The position numbers were made by a program, and so were the translations under genes. The notes below the pieces were generated by a model. The model saw only the letters and a list, made by a program, of their open reading frames with translations, did not search any database and was not told the DNA's origin. 64,000 nucleotides of DNA from assembly GCA_022393335.1 (NCBI GenBank), contig JAJEKB010021488.1:1041745-1105744 (forward strand). Direction: 5' to 3'. Source of the stretch: Macrotrachela quadricornifera (lineage: Eukaryota; Rotifera; Eurotatoria; Philodinida; Philodinidae). Of this stretch, positions 36,880 through 47,308 are shown piece by piece (the stretch's first letter is position 1; every line of letters begins with the position of its first letter).

Positions 36880-37798
36880 ACCTAGTAGTCCCAAGTGGAT
36901 CATTTTTGCCCCACACTAAAAAAGTGCTCGATATCAGTTAATATCATCGATCGCTTTGCGCGTTCTTCTATATGTTGCACTCTTCTATTTTCACAACGTC
37001 ATATGCACTTCTATATCTATTCTTCCATGACATCATTTATATTCTTCTATTCTTCCGTAACATCATATGCACTCTGTTATAGGAGCATTACGTAAAAATA
37101 AATCAGAAATTCCTAGTGAGCTTCAGTCAAACAAAAGTCGCGAAGTTAGTTCATCCCTTTTTGCTTTTCAAAATTACTTAACATTAGTCTCATTTGTTCT
37201 CAAACAAAACACAGCAGTTTTATTGTTATCTTCGAAACATCATGACAACATCGTCGACAAGAAAAGCAAAAAATCGAATAATATTCTGGAGTACAATAAA
37301 ACAAAAGGAGTTGTTGATACTTTGGACGAAATGTACCATTAATATACCGTGAGAAGAGGTGCAGATCCTAACTGAAATCAGAATAAAATATGTAAACGTC
37401 GTTTATTCCTTGAAAAACTAGGAATGCGTTTAGTCTCACCTCTTATGGATTATCACTCAAAAAACCTTCCCAAATTTACACAAAAACATTAGCTGTTTTT
37501 GGCTACCCCAAGATATATGAAGAATTACAATTACAATAAGCTAATGAAAATTCTACAAAATCCAAGTGACAACGATGCGCATTTTGTTATTTTTCTAAGG
37601 ATAAAAAAATCTCAAATAAGTGTTACAAATGTTCAGAATTTGTTGGTAACAAGCATTCTATAAAACATATGTTTTGTATTACTTGTTCAATATAGAGAAA
37701 GATAGTCATTCTGATAATTCTTTTTATCAGATCAGATATGTTAATAGCATATTTGTATCATACCAGGAAAGTACAAAAAAAGCTTGGAACTACTAGGG
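36880..37798. mobile_element. Second piggyBac-family deletion derivative with TTAA ends
   Basis: TTAA flanks lie at 36876-36879 and 37799-37802. The termini are ACCTAGTAGTCCCAAG and the mirrored CTTGGAACTACTAGGG. It contains a transposase C-terminal fragment but no catalytic core. The termini differ from those of the other three TTAA elements, so it is a separate family. Confidence 0.85.
37067..37700 (+). pseudogene. piggyBac-type transposase C-terminal fragment
   Basis: The frame from 37067 ends EYNKTKGVVDTLDEMYH, which matches the conserved piggyBac segment YNKTKGGVDxxDxM. Further downstream, broken by stops, FLEKLGMRLVSP (about 37405) and a Cys-rich CYKCSEF/KHSIKHMFCITCS-type tail (about 37625-37690) complete the family's C-terminus in order. 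The upstream catalytic domain is missing. Confidence 0.7.
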
Positions 37799-37996
37799 TT
37801 AAATAAGAAAAATCGTTCGTTAGTTAATGATGATTAACACATTCGAGGCGATGGGACCCACTGGTGGACCCCACCATATTTTAACAGAAAATTCAATAGT
37901 AGAGCACTTTCTTTTCCTTTATTCTTAGGCGAAAGATCGTACGTAACGTGTGTTCTACTCTGCCTTCGCTATTTTTGACAACATTTATTGCATAAC

Positions 37997-39618
37997 TTAA
38001 TGCTTCTCGTTAAAACAATGAAGACAAAAAAAATATATTACAATCAGAGCAGAAAGTTTTTATTTTCTTTGTTGTTGCATGTCACACATCTCTAGATTGT
38101 TGTTTTCTGTTTTTCTCGTAACAGCTGGCGTAACGTCTTCGGACATCGCGTACAGGTCCTTTCTTTTCCTCTAGCTTGTGGTCAGCTAGTTTTCGCTTCA
38201 AATGATTTGCTCATTATTGTCTTGGGCCAGATTTCAGGTTCTCGCATAATACATCAAGAAGTAAAGATCACACGAGACTTTCACGAAACTGAAGGATGAT
38301 TATGTTGTCGGTTGCATAGTCTTCTTCGTATATCAAATAGCTGTTCACTATTGATGTTCCAAATATTAATTCAAATGCCATCTTTTGATACCATTTTATC
38401 GATTGTCATAGACATGTATAGTACGCCGATAGTTGATCCGACAAATCTGTATCTCGTCTTCCTTTATTGTAATAGAGTACAACTTTTGACTATATAATGC
38501 GTTCGTTAGATAACGTAGTTTTTTTATATCTACGGGGACAGTTGTATGGGACAGCTTGGTGGATATCATCAAAACTTCTCTTTTATCTTTCCATTTGATC
38601 AACTTCACACTATCGTCATTCTGTAGTCCATAAATCTCACCTTTCTTGAGCTAGTTCTGGACAATTGCTTTTCCAGATCCAACACGATTACTTCTCAATG
38701 TTCCAATGAGGTAGGCATCGTTTTCCAATAATCATTTCGCGAGAGTGACGCTCGTAAAAAAGTTGTCAGCTGTTACAGTTCGATAACATCCGAAAAGATC
38801 TTCTAATAATTGTATTGTGTCTGTTTGGAAATGTCCAAGACCAGTCGTTGAGTTCTGTTTTCCTGTATAAATTATAAAATTCCAAGTATATCTATTCGTG
38901 TCTACTACTTTGTACATTAAAACCCCATATTAGTGGGCTTTGCCTAGAATATATTGTCTGAAGGGTAGTCAACCGTAACGACAGAACTGGGCATATTAAC
39001 CGACTTGAACCTAGCTTTCAATAGAATCAAAAGTGGGTTCAACATAGCCAGTCTATCTTGAGTTGCATTCTGTTCTTCATTGTTCGAAAAATGCAAAAAC
39101 TTGCGAAGTAATTCGAGTTTGTCTCTTGACATTGAATTTTGAATGATTTCTGACCCATACAATTGACTTTTGCTCTAGTAACAGTCTACTTGTGGCATTT
39201 GCATCAAACCCATCTGAATGACAATCTCCATAAATTTAAACATTTCTTCGTTGGTAATTGGTTCCCACTGAAGATTTTTTGATCGTTTGCTAAGTTTATG
39301 TGTTAGTAAATATTGCTCTGCATATCTATTAGTTTCGCGAACCATGAGGTTTATAATCTCATCATTGATGAAAAGTCGATAGAAATCGATAGGATTGATT
39401 GTATCATCTTCGGAAGTTGGCATTACTTGTTCCACAATTCCCTGATCTTCCACAAATTCTGATTCTATTTCACTCCAGACGTTTGAATCTACATCGTCAG
39501 TGACTTCTTCGTCAGAACTTGCAGATTCGAAATGCATTCTAGTAAAATCATCATCCAAAGAACTCACTTCGCTGAGTTAGTCAATGCTATCTTTCGTATT
39601 GGCTTCTTCTGACGACAT
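37997..39618 (-). pseudogene. piggyBac transposase pseudogene
   Basis: The start codon is at 39618, with the first stop only 13 codons later. The acidic N-terminus (FESASSDEEVTDDVDSNVWS) is followed by the family's conserved dimerisation/catalytic region: EQYLLTHKLSKRSKNLQWEP, SMSRDKLELLRKFLHFSNNE, then MYKVVDTNRYTWNF and TADNFFTS (about 38745-38780), which includes the expected second catalytic Asp. It ends with a Cys-rich FCSDCN-type tail near 38030-38070. At least five stops and frameshifts interrupt it, including one before MYKVVDT. It cannot encode an active transposase. Confidence 0.88.
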
Positions 39619-39940
39619 GTAAAATATTCAAGAATACTGACAATCTTGATCATTTTTATATTGATAAGTAGCAACGCGCAGAATAGACATGAATGCAACA
39701 GAAAAATCTAGAAACTTTTTATCCTTATCTCTTACGTAATGTATGCTACACGTTGCAGAACGAAAAAGTAACTTGAGTCATTATACGGCTGAACACAAGA
39801 TTCGATTCATTATTTAATTGTACAAAAAGAATGATAGTAAAAAAATCGATAGAACAGAAAGAAAAGGTCTGCAAATGCATTTACTAGGAGTTTATTCTTT
39901 GTAAGAATGAATATTTCGATCAATTTTTGTACAAAGCTAA

Positions 39941-40155
39941 CAGGGCTGTCGCGACCAGGGAGGAGGAAATATCCCCACCCCCCAAACTTGCGAAGTTTTC
40001 TTTTTTTTGCTTGACACTTTTTAAAAGATTCTTCAAAAATTTCTAAAAAATGTTAATAAATCTGTAATTTTTTCTTCAAAACTCCGATAATTTAAAGGCA
40101 CTTTTGACAAAATTGTTGTCCTCCCCACAATCTTTAGCCCTTCGCGACAGCCCTG
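39941..40155. mobile_element. Small hAT-like MITE nested in the piggyBac element
   Basis: 215 bp with 14-bp inverted termini CAGGGCTGTCGCGA / TCGCGACAGCCCTG, the CAGGG start being typical of hAT elements. The 8 bp on either side (AAAGCTAA and AAAACTGG) match at five positions, compatible with an eroded 8-bp target duplication. Confidence 0.75.
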
Positions 40156-40178
40156 AAAACTGGATCGCCTCGAATGTG

Positions 40179-41669
40179 TTAATTTAACTTTTCCAGAAAT
40201 CAAATCAACTTGAATAATTTCGTGTTCAATTAACTTTTCGAATAATTTTGTATTGTGTTTCATTTGTATTGCACGAAAAAAATTAACATCCTTTGAATTA
40301 GTTCTATATAAATTCGATCCCATTTGAATAAAATATTTGATTAAATGATGTCGATGACCACATACTTTAAGACAAATATAAAGTAATGGATCATTTCCAT
40401 CTTGATCTACATGATGAATAAGTAATGGTGAGAGTTTTAATGAATATTTGATAAGTTTAGGTTGATTCTTTTTTAATAAAAGAAGTAATACACTTGAACT
40501 TCTTAACCATGTTTTTGACTTTCTTTACAAAATAATTGAATCTTATCTAGTTGATTTCTTCTGAATAATTCTCGTAGAAAGCTTAAAATGAAATCATATC
40601 CATTGTATATTGTTATTTGATCATACATATGAAGTATAATTTTCAATATTTCTAATCGACTTGTTTGAATAAATATTTGTTCATAAGTCGAAGGCACAAT
40701 TAACTTGATTATATCTAATAGTTTCCATAGACAATGATGAAACCAAATTTCGTCAATGAATAGATCATTCACACAATGTATCATAAAGAGAAATAGATCT
40801 ATTTCAGCTTTATACCACGGAATATCTACCTTATAATATTCGCATTCAAAATGGCGATCTCTAATGTATTTTAATTCATAAATTGAATACATTAAATAAT
40901 TATGTGGATAAGTTGTACGACCATCAATTGCATAAGTTATTTCCTTGAGAAATATTGGATTAGAAATAATTAATGCTTTGAACATTTCAATAATTAGATC
41001 AATAAATCGATGATCATCACCATATTTAGTCATATGAGTTCTATATAATAACCAATGATTTAATACTCTACTAAAATTAAAACTAAATTTTTGTTCTTCA
41101 CTGTCATCATATTTAAAACTGGCACCTTCAATTAAAATAAGAGATGCTATTTGTTTTATATTACTGATTGCTTCGGAGAAAACTCTTGGTTCAGATGAAT
41201 TGTTTGGAAATAAATGAACTGGTAAATTATGAAATGTTTCTTCCAATTGGTTATCAAGATTATATCTTTGAGTATCAGTAAGATTCATACGTAGAGATTG
41301 AAATTGTTTTATTTTTGTTTGAAATTCATGAGACAATTGTTGAAATTTTTCTTTTATATAAAAAGGAATTAATGACTGAAGACATTCATTAAAGTGTTTA
41401 TCATATTCTATTGTTTTTAAAGATAAGAATTGATAACATATTTTACGAAATGATTTTGAATTATAATAAGAATCAGTATCTGAATGATGAATATTTATAC
41501 ATAATAGATCAGTGAATAGATGTAAATGTTTATCAATAAGAATATTATTTAAACGTTGATTTAATCCAGAAAATGATCGAAGTATTGTATAAACATTGCC
41601 ACAATATTTCACAATAATCATTAAAATTTCATCAGGTAAGATTTCCAAATTAGATATAGATGACATCAT
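40179..41669 (-). pseudogene. F-box-like helical/ankyrin-type protein gene, frameshifted and disrupted by piggyBac
   Basis: The first frame (41669-40503) encodes 388 residues: an N-terminal F-box-like segment LEILPDEILMIIVKYCGNVY, then long alpha-helical sequence without catalytic motifs. This is typical of rotifer F-box expansions; such proteins may be substrate adaptors of SCF ubiquitin ligases (family knowledge). After ..KESQKHG the stop at 40505-40503 is reached, but another frame continues at once with WLRSSSVLLLLLKK, an ankyrin-like HHVDQDGNDPLLYICLKV and NLYRTNSKDVNFFRAIQMKH. The break sits at an A-run (about 40515) and one missing A explains it; a sequencing error is possible. The last codons before the TTAA at 40182 read GKVK, and the reading resumes across the piggyBac at 37837 with LIIIN and a stop (37822-37820). 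Confidence 0.75.
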
Positions 41670-42390
41670 ATTGTAATGTTGTGTTAAAATGTTATAGAAA
41701 AAAATGTTTATATATTATTTTTCTCTTCCGCTCTTTATATCGACGTAAAATATGTGCAATGAAGCAGAACAGGAAGAAATTGACTCAATAACGATGAGTA
41801 AAGAAAATATTTACCTATACGGAGAAATTTTCACAAATGAGACTTTCAACTTGTCAACGTATTTTGTTTGCTTTTATAGTAGAGAAGAGTTCGTTTTATA
41901 GAATATTTTTATTATGAATTAGGAATATTTTACTGAAGATAGAAATTGAAACAAGGAATTTGTTGTCTGAAAATTCATCTAATAATAGACTCTACAGTCC
42001 TTTTTTTACTATAAAAGTTTTAATTCAAAAAAAAAAGGAATCTTTCTTAAGGTATAAAATCATTAACAGTAGGCGTCATAATTTGATCTATTCATTTTTT
42101 AGACACACTATTCTCTTTATCAGTAATGAAGATTGAAAACATTGTCGCATCTGAATCAATTTAATATATAAATAAATCATCTGGTGTAGTACAATATTTG
42201 GTGTGGCAATTGCTGCACGTTGCCATGCTGTTCTTTTCAATTCTACGAGAATTTTATAGCTCTATTGTCGCTATTACTAGTTCGTATATAGAAAAGTAAC
42301 TATTTAGATTAAAAAATTAGAAATGGAACTCTCTGTGTATAGTTTTAAATTAATAATATTTGAAATACAAAAGGAATACTATAAGAGACG
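41670..42390. other. Intergenic stretch
   Basis: Upstream flank of the F-box-like gene. Nothing recognised apart from AT-rich sequence. Confidence 0.4.
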
Positions 42391-42849
42391 GTTGTATTCC
42401 TCATCGCCGAAAAGCACATCGCCGAAAGGGGAGATTGGCGAAAATTGCGCCGAAACAAACATCGCCGAAATTAAAGATTGCCGAAATGAAGATCATCGAA
42501 ATAGAGATCATCGACATACAGATCACCGAAATAAACATCGCCGAACTTTCTTTAATTATTTATATGCGCAATGCTCTTTCTAGCGACCGGTAACTTCAGT
42601 ATCTCGACATGAATCTATACATACAAACAGAGAATATGTTGCTGATGCAGATGACTGATGATAGTTTCGGTGTCATGCATATGAACGAAAACGTATGTCG
42701 CCGATGAGTAGTTGGTCGAAAGTGATATTGTCGAAATATAGATTGACGAAAGTGACATGCCCGAAAGAATTCATGGTCGAAATGCAAATCGCCGAAAATC
42801 GGCGTTCTGTATTTCGGCGATAGAAACTTCGGCGATGAGGATTCATACC
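42391..42849. mobile_element. Small element with TCGCCGAA subterminal repeats and 9-bp target duplication
   Basis: TAAGAGACG occurs exactly at 42382-42390 and again at 42850-42858. The termini are GTTGTATTCCTCATCGCCGA on the left and, mirrored, GGTATGAATCCTCATCGCCG on the right. Inside, units of about 14 bp ending in (T/A)TCGCCGAAA repeat imperfectly, about ten times in the left 150 bp and about ten times in the right 180 bp. The 9-bp duplication is compatible with Mutator-like elements (8 bp would suit hAT). ORFs inside follow the repeat and are not genes. Confidence 0.8.
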
Positions 42850-42858
42850 TAAGAGACG

Positions 42859-44260
42859 TATCATAGACAAAAATTGAATTTCTCGGATGTATTCGTTTGT
42901 TAATCAAATAATTCTTCTAGATTTTTCTTCATTCATAATATTTTCAATACTAATCAAATAAAAAGTATGAATAATAATCAAGTCAAAGTTTATAATAAAG
43001 AAAGAAATATTATTTGTTTTTTCTTCGTTTATTGAAGTCGAAACATAAACCCATTGTGTTGAATTCAAGTTCAACATCATATATGAATTCAAAAAAAATT
43101 TGTATAACAATGATAATAATTAAAATAATCTTCGAATCAAAATATTTCTTTTTCTTTTAGTTTTGCATTTTGATTATTTTCATCTATAACTGTGTATAAA
43201 AAAAAGATTGAATTAATAGAATACTATAATCCTTCTCAAAAACACTTGAAAGTCTAACTCAATCGATTAACTACTTGTTTGTTTACTTGAATCCAAAGAA
43301 AAAATATTTAAGTAGATATCGCTGTTAGATGCGTTTTTTTCCATAATGACTGCAGTTATATCTTTGAAGACCGCGATGTGATTATTGTTGAAAGTCGCAG
43401 TTCCAAGAAAGCTCAATAAGATGTAGATTAATTGCGATATTGGTGAACTATTTGCGAACTTTTTAATACAAACCGGGATCTTCATACATAGTCTCAAAAG
43501 ATATCATTATTCTGAATAATGTAGTCTTCGTATATTTTCAGGTTTTTTATATAGTTAATGTCATACTGAAATATCTCGACAATTTCCATACACATAATCA
43601 TGATTTGATAAAAAATTCTGATTGAAATTAAATTCCATTTTCTTCTACATGAGAAATGAAACAGATTATAAATTGATTATTTCAAAATTAAAAAATATAG
43701 TCATTTTTTTTTATTAAACTTCAATAAATTCTATATCTACATTAATTGTTCATTTTATGTGATAATATGAAATAAAATAAAATAAATTCCAAAAGTCGAA
43801 TTACAGAGGAAATATTTTAGAATTATGTCAGATTTCACTTAGATAAATATTTATAAAAGGATACATAAGACAGGACAAGTTCAAAGTCTCAACTTCAAAC
43901 ATAATTTTTGATTCATAAAATTGAGATATACATGTCAAATAGTAATCTCATCTGCGTTTTCACATATATACTAAATTATAAAAACACTTCAAATGATTAG
44001 ACTTTTTCGTGCCGTAGAATGCTTCGGTTTCTTAACTATAAATTCTGATGAAACTGTATTTTCGTCGAGAAATGATTTTATTAAGCTCCAATCAACATCA
44101 AACCTTAATCTCTATTTCGCCATCATTTATACCCTCACTCTCACCCCTTAAAGATAAGAAAGAAAGAAAGACATGATATTTGTCTTTGGTTGCTACAACA
44201 TTCATGATGTAATTCCTATTCGTCATCATTTAAAATATACCTATACAAACTTTCGCCGAT
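42859..44260. other. Intergenic stretch, 1.4 kb
   Basis: AT-rich. A minus-strand ORF at 43267-43497 (76 codons) has ordinary-looking composition but no recognisable motif, so it is not called. A short GAAA run occurs at 44155-44170. Confidence 0.35.
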
Positions 44261-44270
44261 ATATATAAAA
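44261..44270 (+). promoter_or_regulatory. TATA-like box of the LRR-NEL gene
   Basis: ATATATAAAA lies 60 bp before the ATG and about 38 bp before a T-tract ending TTTTTTTTCAG (44299-44309), which looks like a splice acceptor placed just before the start codon. Confidence 0.45.
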
Positions 44271-44320
44271 GATTTTTTAATTTGTTGTGTATCTCACCTT
44301 TTTTTTCAGAAGATTTTATT

Positions 44321-45817
44321 ATGAGTACTATTAATTGTGTATCTCCATTGGAATTATGTCTTTTATCTGATACTTCTGCTGATCTTTCTGATAAAGAAAC
44401 GTCATATGATCCTCAACTATTGTCCATGTCACATATTGATGATTCAGAAGCATTAAATCTAGGAAATTTTCGACAAGCTTTAGCTTCTTGGGATGCAGGC
44501 AAATATAAAAATGAGGCGATACAAAGATTTGAAAATAACTTATTACAAAAGCAGACTGAACTTGATCTTTCAAGTCTTCAATTAAAAACATTACCTGCTG
44601 CTATAGTACGACTTCCTAAACTTGAATTAATAAGTATAGCAAATAATCACTTCACTGAATTTCCTTCACAACTTACGACAATTCACAAACTACGATTAAT
44701 AAATATATCAAGTAATCATTTAACAAATCTAGGAGATTCATTGAAATCATTAATAAAACTTGAATTACTCAATCTGGCATACAATTCATTAAATACAGTA
44801 CCTGAATATTTGGCAAATCTAGAATCTTTAGCACATTTGAGTTTATCCGGTAACCCTTTGGATGTTAATCAACTTCCACAAAATTTATGGCTAATTACCA
44901 AAGTAATACTTGGTCGATATTTAAATCAACAAGAATTTATGATGCCTATTCCATTTGAAGCTTTTTCTGAGAGATTTGCTCAAAAATGGTCTTCATTCAA
45001 AGAAGAAATCAATGCCGAATGCTTTAAAACATGGTTATATAAACTTGCTGCTATCCTTTTGGCTGGTCAAGTACCACATCAAAGAAAATATTTTTTTGAA
45101 CGTTTGACCTCTCTACTAAATGCTATGGTTAACAATTCTGGTTTACGACAACGTTGTTTTACATGTGCTGAAGAAAATATATCAACATGTCATGATCGTA
45201 TTTTATTCTCTATATTTGATATGGAATGTAAATATTTAGAAGAAGAAATTCAACAAGGTACTTTATCTAAAGAAAAAATTTATTCATATATTGAACAAAT
45301 GTATCATTTTCATCGTTTACAAGAAAAAGCTTTAGAATATTTAAATCTCATTCATATTCAAAGTGGAAATCGAATGCTAAATGAAGCTGAATCTGTCGAA
45401 ACTGTTTTAGGTTTTATTAGTTCTCCACATAATACATTGAGTATGCCTATTGAAATCAACACATTTTCTATGTTCTATTCAAGTGTATCAAAAGCAACTG
45501 AACAAATAATTCAACAGGCTGTCAAAGATATTGAAAATGACAAGGAAAAGAACATGCCAAATATATTTATCGATTATATACAGGAGAAAATATTTTGGCG
45601 ACAGTTTTTATACACAAAACATAAAGATTTTATTGATCATGAATTGAATGTATTTAATGATCGTATGGAATTATTAGATATTCGTCAAGATAAAGGCAAT
45701 GAATATGATTATCTCAAATCTATTCAGATCATTGAACAAGAAAGAAAACAAGTAGAATCTTCTATGTACTTTACTTTGACTAAAGAATTTTTTTGTTTGA
45801 ATTCAGTTTGTAATTAA
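44321..45817 (+). CDS. LRR-NEL protein: predicted bacterial-type E3 ubiquitin ligase
   Basis: 498 residues, no intron in the coding region. The N-terminal about 75 residues are acidic and unassigned. Residues about 78-185 are leucine-rich repeats (LDLSSLQLKTLPAAIVRLP, LELISIANNHFTEFPSQL, LRLINISSNHLTNLGDSL, LELLNLAYNSLNTVPEYL, LAHLSLSGNPL). Residues about 215-498 resemble the NEL domain of IpaH/SspH-type effectors: the order is GLRQRCFTCAEENISTCHDR with the C-x-D motif (Cys290, Asp292), a YLEEEIQQG helix, RMLNEAESVETVLGFI and FIDYIQEKIFWRQFL. In known NEL enzymes that Cys takes ubiquitin from E2 and the LRR binds substrate. LRR-NEL architecture is otherwise bacterial, so horizontal transfer is likely (inference). 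Base composition matches the surroundings. The ATG at 44321 is preferred because an acceptor-like CAG precedes it. AATAAA follows the stop at once (45818). Confidence 0.85.
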   Translation: MSTINCVSPLELCLLSDTSADLSDKETSYDPQLLSMSHIDDSEALNLGNFRQALASWDAGKYKNEAIQRFENNLLQKQTELDLSSLQLKTLPAAIVRLPKLELISIANNHFTEFPSQLTTIHKLRLINISSNHLTNLGDSLKSLIKLELLNLAYNSLNTVPEYLANLESLAHLSLSGNPLDVNQLPQNLWLITKVILGRYLNQQEFMMPIPFEAFSERFAQKWSSFKEEINAECFKTWLYKLAAILLAGQVPHQRKYFFERLTSLLNAMVNNSGLRQRCFTCAEENISTCHDRILFSIFDMECKYLEEEIQQGTLSKEKIYSYIEQMYHFHRLQEKALEYLNLIHIQSGNRMLNEAESVETVLGFISSPHNTLSMPIEINTFSMFYSSVSKATEQIIQQAVKDIENDKEKNMPNIFIDYIQEKIFWRQFLYTKHKDFIDHELNVFNDRMELLDIRQDKGNEYDYLKSIQIIEQERKQVESSMYFTLTKEFFCLNSVCN

Positions 45818-45867
45818 AATAAATATATGTCCATAAATATAAATTGTAGAGCATTTAATGAATGATG

Positions 45868-46080
45868 TCATTGATCAAATTGAGAAAGAGCGGATATGCA
45901 CGATTGATTAAATTCTTTTGTCTCCTTCATTTCTTGATAAAGATAATTTCGATCTTCCACAAGTTTCGCAAAATCTGTAGATAACCGTTGATGAAGTTTC
46001 AAAAACACTTCTGTAAAAAAGAACGATTCGCATCCAACCCGATTACATATACCAATTTCTCTCTGACATACAAAACACAT
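45868..46080 (-). CDS. Short degenerate B-box-like zinc-finger / coiled-coil ORF
   Basis: 70 residues beginning MCFVCQREIGICNRVGCESF, followed by a helical segment (LSTDFAKLVEDRNYLYQEMK). The spacing Cys2-Cys5-Cys12-Cys17 matches the short B-box-like fingers found at the N-terminus of rotifer TRIM/NHL-like proteins, but the later Cys and first His ligands are replaced by Phe/Thr, leaving only His30. The downstream domain usual for these families is missing. An acceptor-like TTTCTAG lies about 43 bp upstream of the ATG on this strand. It may be a fragment or a dying copy. It converges tail-to-tail with the LRR-NEL gene, with stops 50 bp apart. Confidence 0.45.
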   Translation of the reverse strand: MCFVCQREIGICNRVGCESFFFTEVFLKLHQRLSTDFAKLVEDRNYLYQEMKETKEFNQSCISALSQFDQ

Positions 46081-47237
46081 AATTCGTTTTGACTTTTTGA
46101 TTACGCTGTTGTAGTATTCTAGAAAGATCCTATTTTTCAAAAAATAATAGTACATAAATCTCCGGAGTACGGGTTTGTGTATAGATATGAATATTGACCT
46201 ACTTACAGTATATATTGAATTGTGAAAAGGAGAATAATATGATAGTGTCTTTAACCAGACAAAGACGACGAAAAGTGTTTTTTTTTTCTTCTAATATTTT
46301 CTTTAGAATCGATATTGTTCTTCTTCTCACAGACTTCTATTTAAACTGTGAAAAGTACATTTTTTTCTCTTTTGTCTGTCATCAACTACCAAAATGTGTT
46401 TTTGAAATTTCTTTCTTTCTCTCTGATCTTTTTCTCGTATAGAAGAAACTTACTAAAATGAAACATTTGAAGATTGTACTTCCTGGACGTTGTTCTGCTG
46501 TAGAGGAAAGTATCTCTTTACAAGATTTCTAGCATCCTTCCTCAATAGAAGAAGCATAGCTCATTTCGATATGCTTATTTTCAGCATAGCAGCAAACATA
46601 CCATTGTGGAGAATAATATTTATATATAGAAAATATCTCATCAATCTATTAAGATATCCGTAATGACAAGATTAATACCACAGATAACAAAAGTTAAAGA
46701 ATACCAAAAACCATGCAAAGATATAAAAGGACTTTTATACGTTAGAAATCTGAATCCGGTGCACTTTACCGACAGATTTTTTTAATCAAAACTATACTTG
46801 ATTTAGAAGATTATTATAAACAAATGTTGAGTCAGTCTATTTAGTCTACTTATTCAATATAGTGAATCTTTCTCTGCTTTACGCATATCTTTTATGATTT
46901 TTGTTCTTATCATAAAACTTATTGTGTAGAAGAACGAGAAATGAATAAAATAAGTTTAAAATGTACACGTAAATTTTGAGATTTTTCCATTTGCGATGCG
47001 TAGGTTTGTTTCATGAAAGTAAAGATCGAAAGAGATATAAACATCAATTGTAAGAAAAGATTAAGAAAATTTCATGTTAACATAATTTTATTTCTACATA
47101 ACTATAACTGTATTGTAAATGTATAGCGAATAGAAAAAGAACAGAACGAACAAACTTGTTGCTTTCAATTGCGTTATTTATCGATGAATAATATTATTTT
47201 CTGATGCAATATGTGTCAATACAGAAAAAAAATATTT
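46081..47237. other. Intergenic stretch
   Basis: AT-rich; the ORF at 46194-46442 is low-complexity and not called. A TATA-like ATATAAAAGGAC lies at 46731 with no gene following. Confidence 0.35.
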
Positions 47238-47308
47238 AGCAGTGGATAGTTTTGATCTATCGGCCTCTGAGTTATGAATCCAGTGCTCTTCCACTGAGCT
47301 ACACTGCT
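47238..47308 (-). tRNA. tRNA-Met (anticodon CAT)
   Basis: The minus strand folds as a cloverleaf. The 7-bp acceptor AGCAGTG/CACTGCT is fully paired. The D-arm is GCTC-AGTGGAA-GAGC. The anticodon stem CTGGA/CTCAG carries loop TTCATAA, giving CAT at positions 34-36. The T-arm is GATAG-ATCAAAA-CTATC. There is no intron. The anticodon stem has one A-C mismatch next to the loop and one G-T pair, and the T-loop is ATCAAAA rather than TTCAAAT. The absence of the usual initiator features suggests an elongator tRNA. A slightly decayed copy is possible. Confidence 0.8.

Larger units (their letters stand above)
37838..40178. mobile_element. Full-length but decayed piggyBac element, 2.34 kb
   Basis: Flanked by TTAA (37834-37837 and 40179-40182). 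It has perfect 15-bp inverted termini CACATTCGAGGCGAT / ATCGCCTCGAATGTG. It encodes a broken transposase on the minus strand and holds a hAT-like MITE (39941-40155). It interrupts the F-box-like gene to its right close to that gene's end. Confidence 0.93.

Noticed and set aside
42323..42907. Several ORFs of 65-103 codons on both strands with R/H-rich periodic sequence
   Set aside because: They are translations of the TCGCCGAAA repeat units of the small transposon.
43267..43497. 76-codon minus-strand ORF with plausible composition
   Set aside because: No motif, no splice or promoter context, no homologue recognised.
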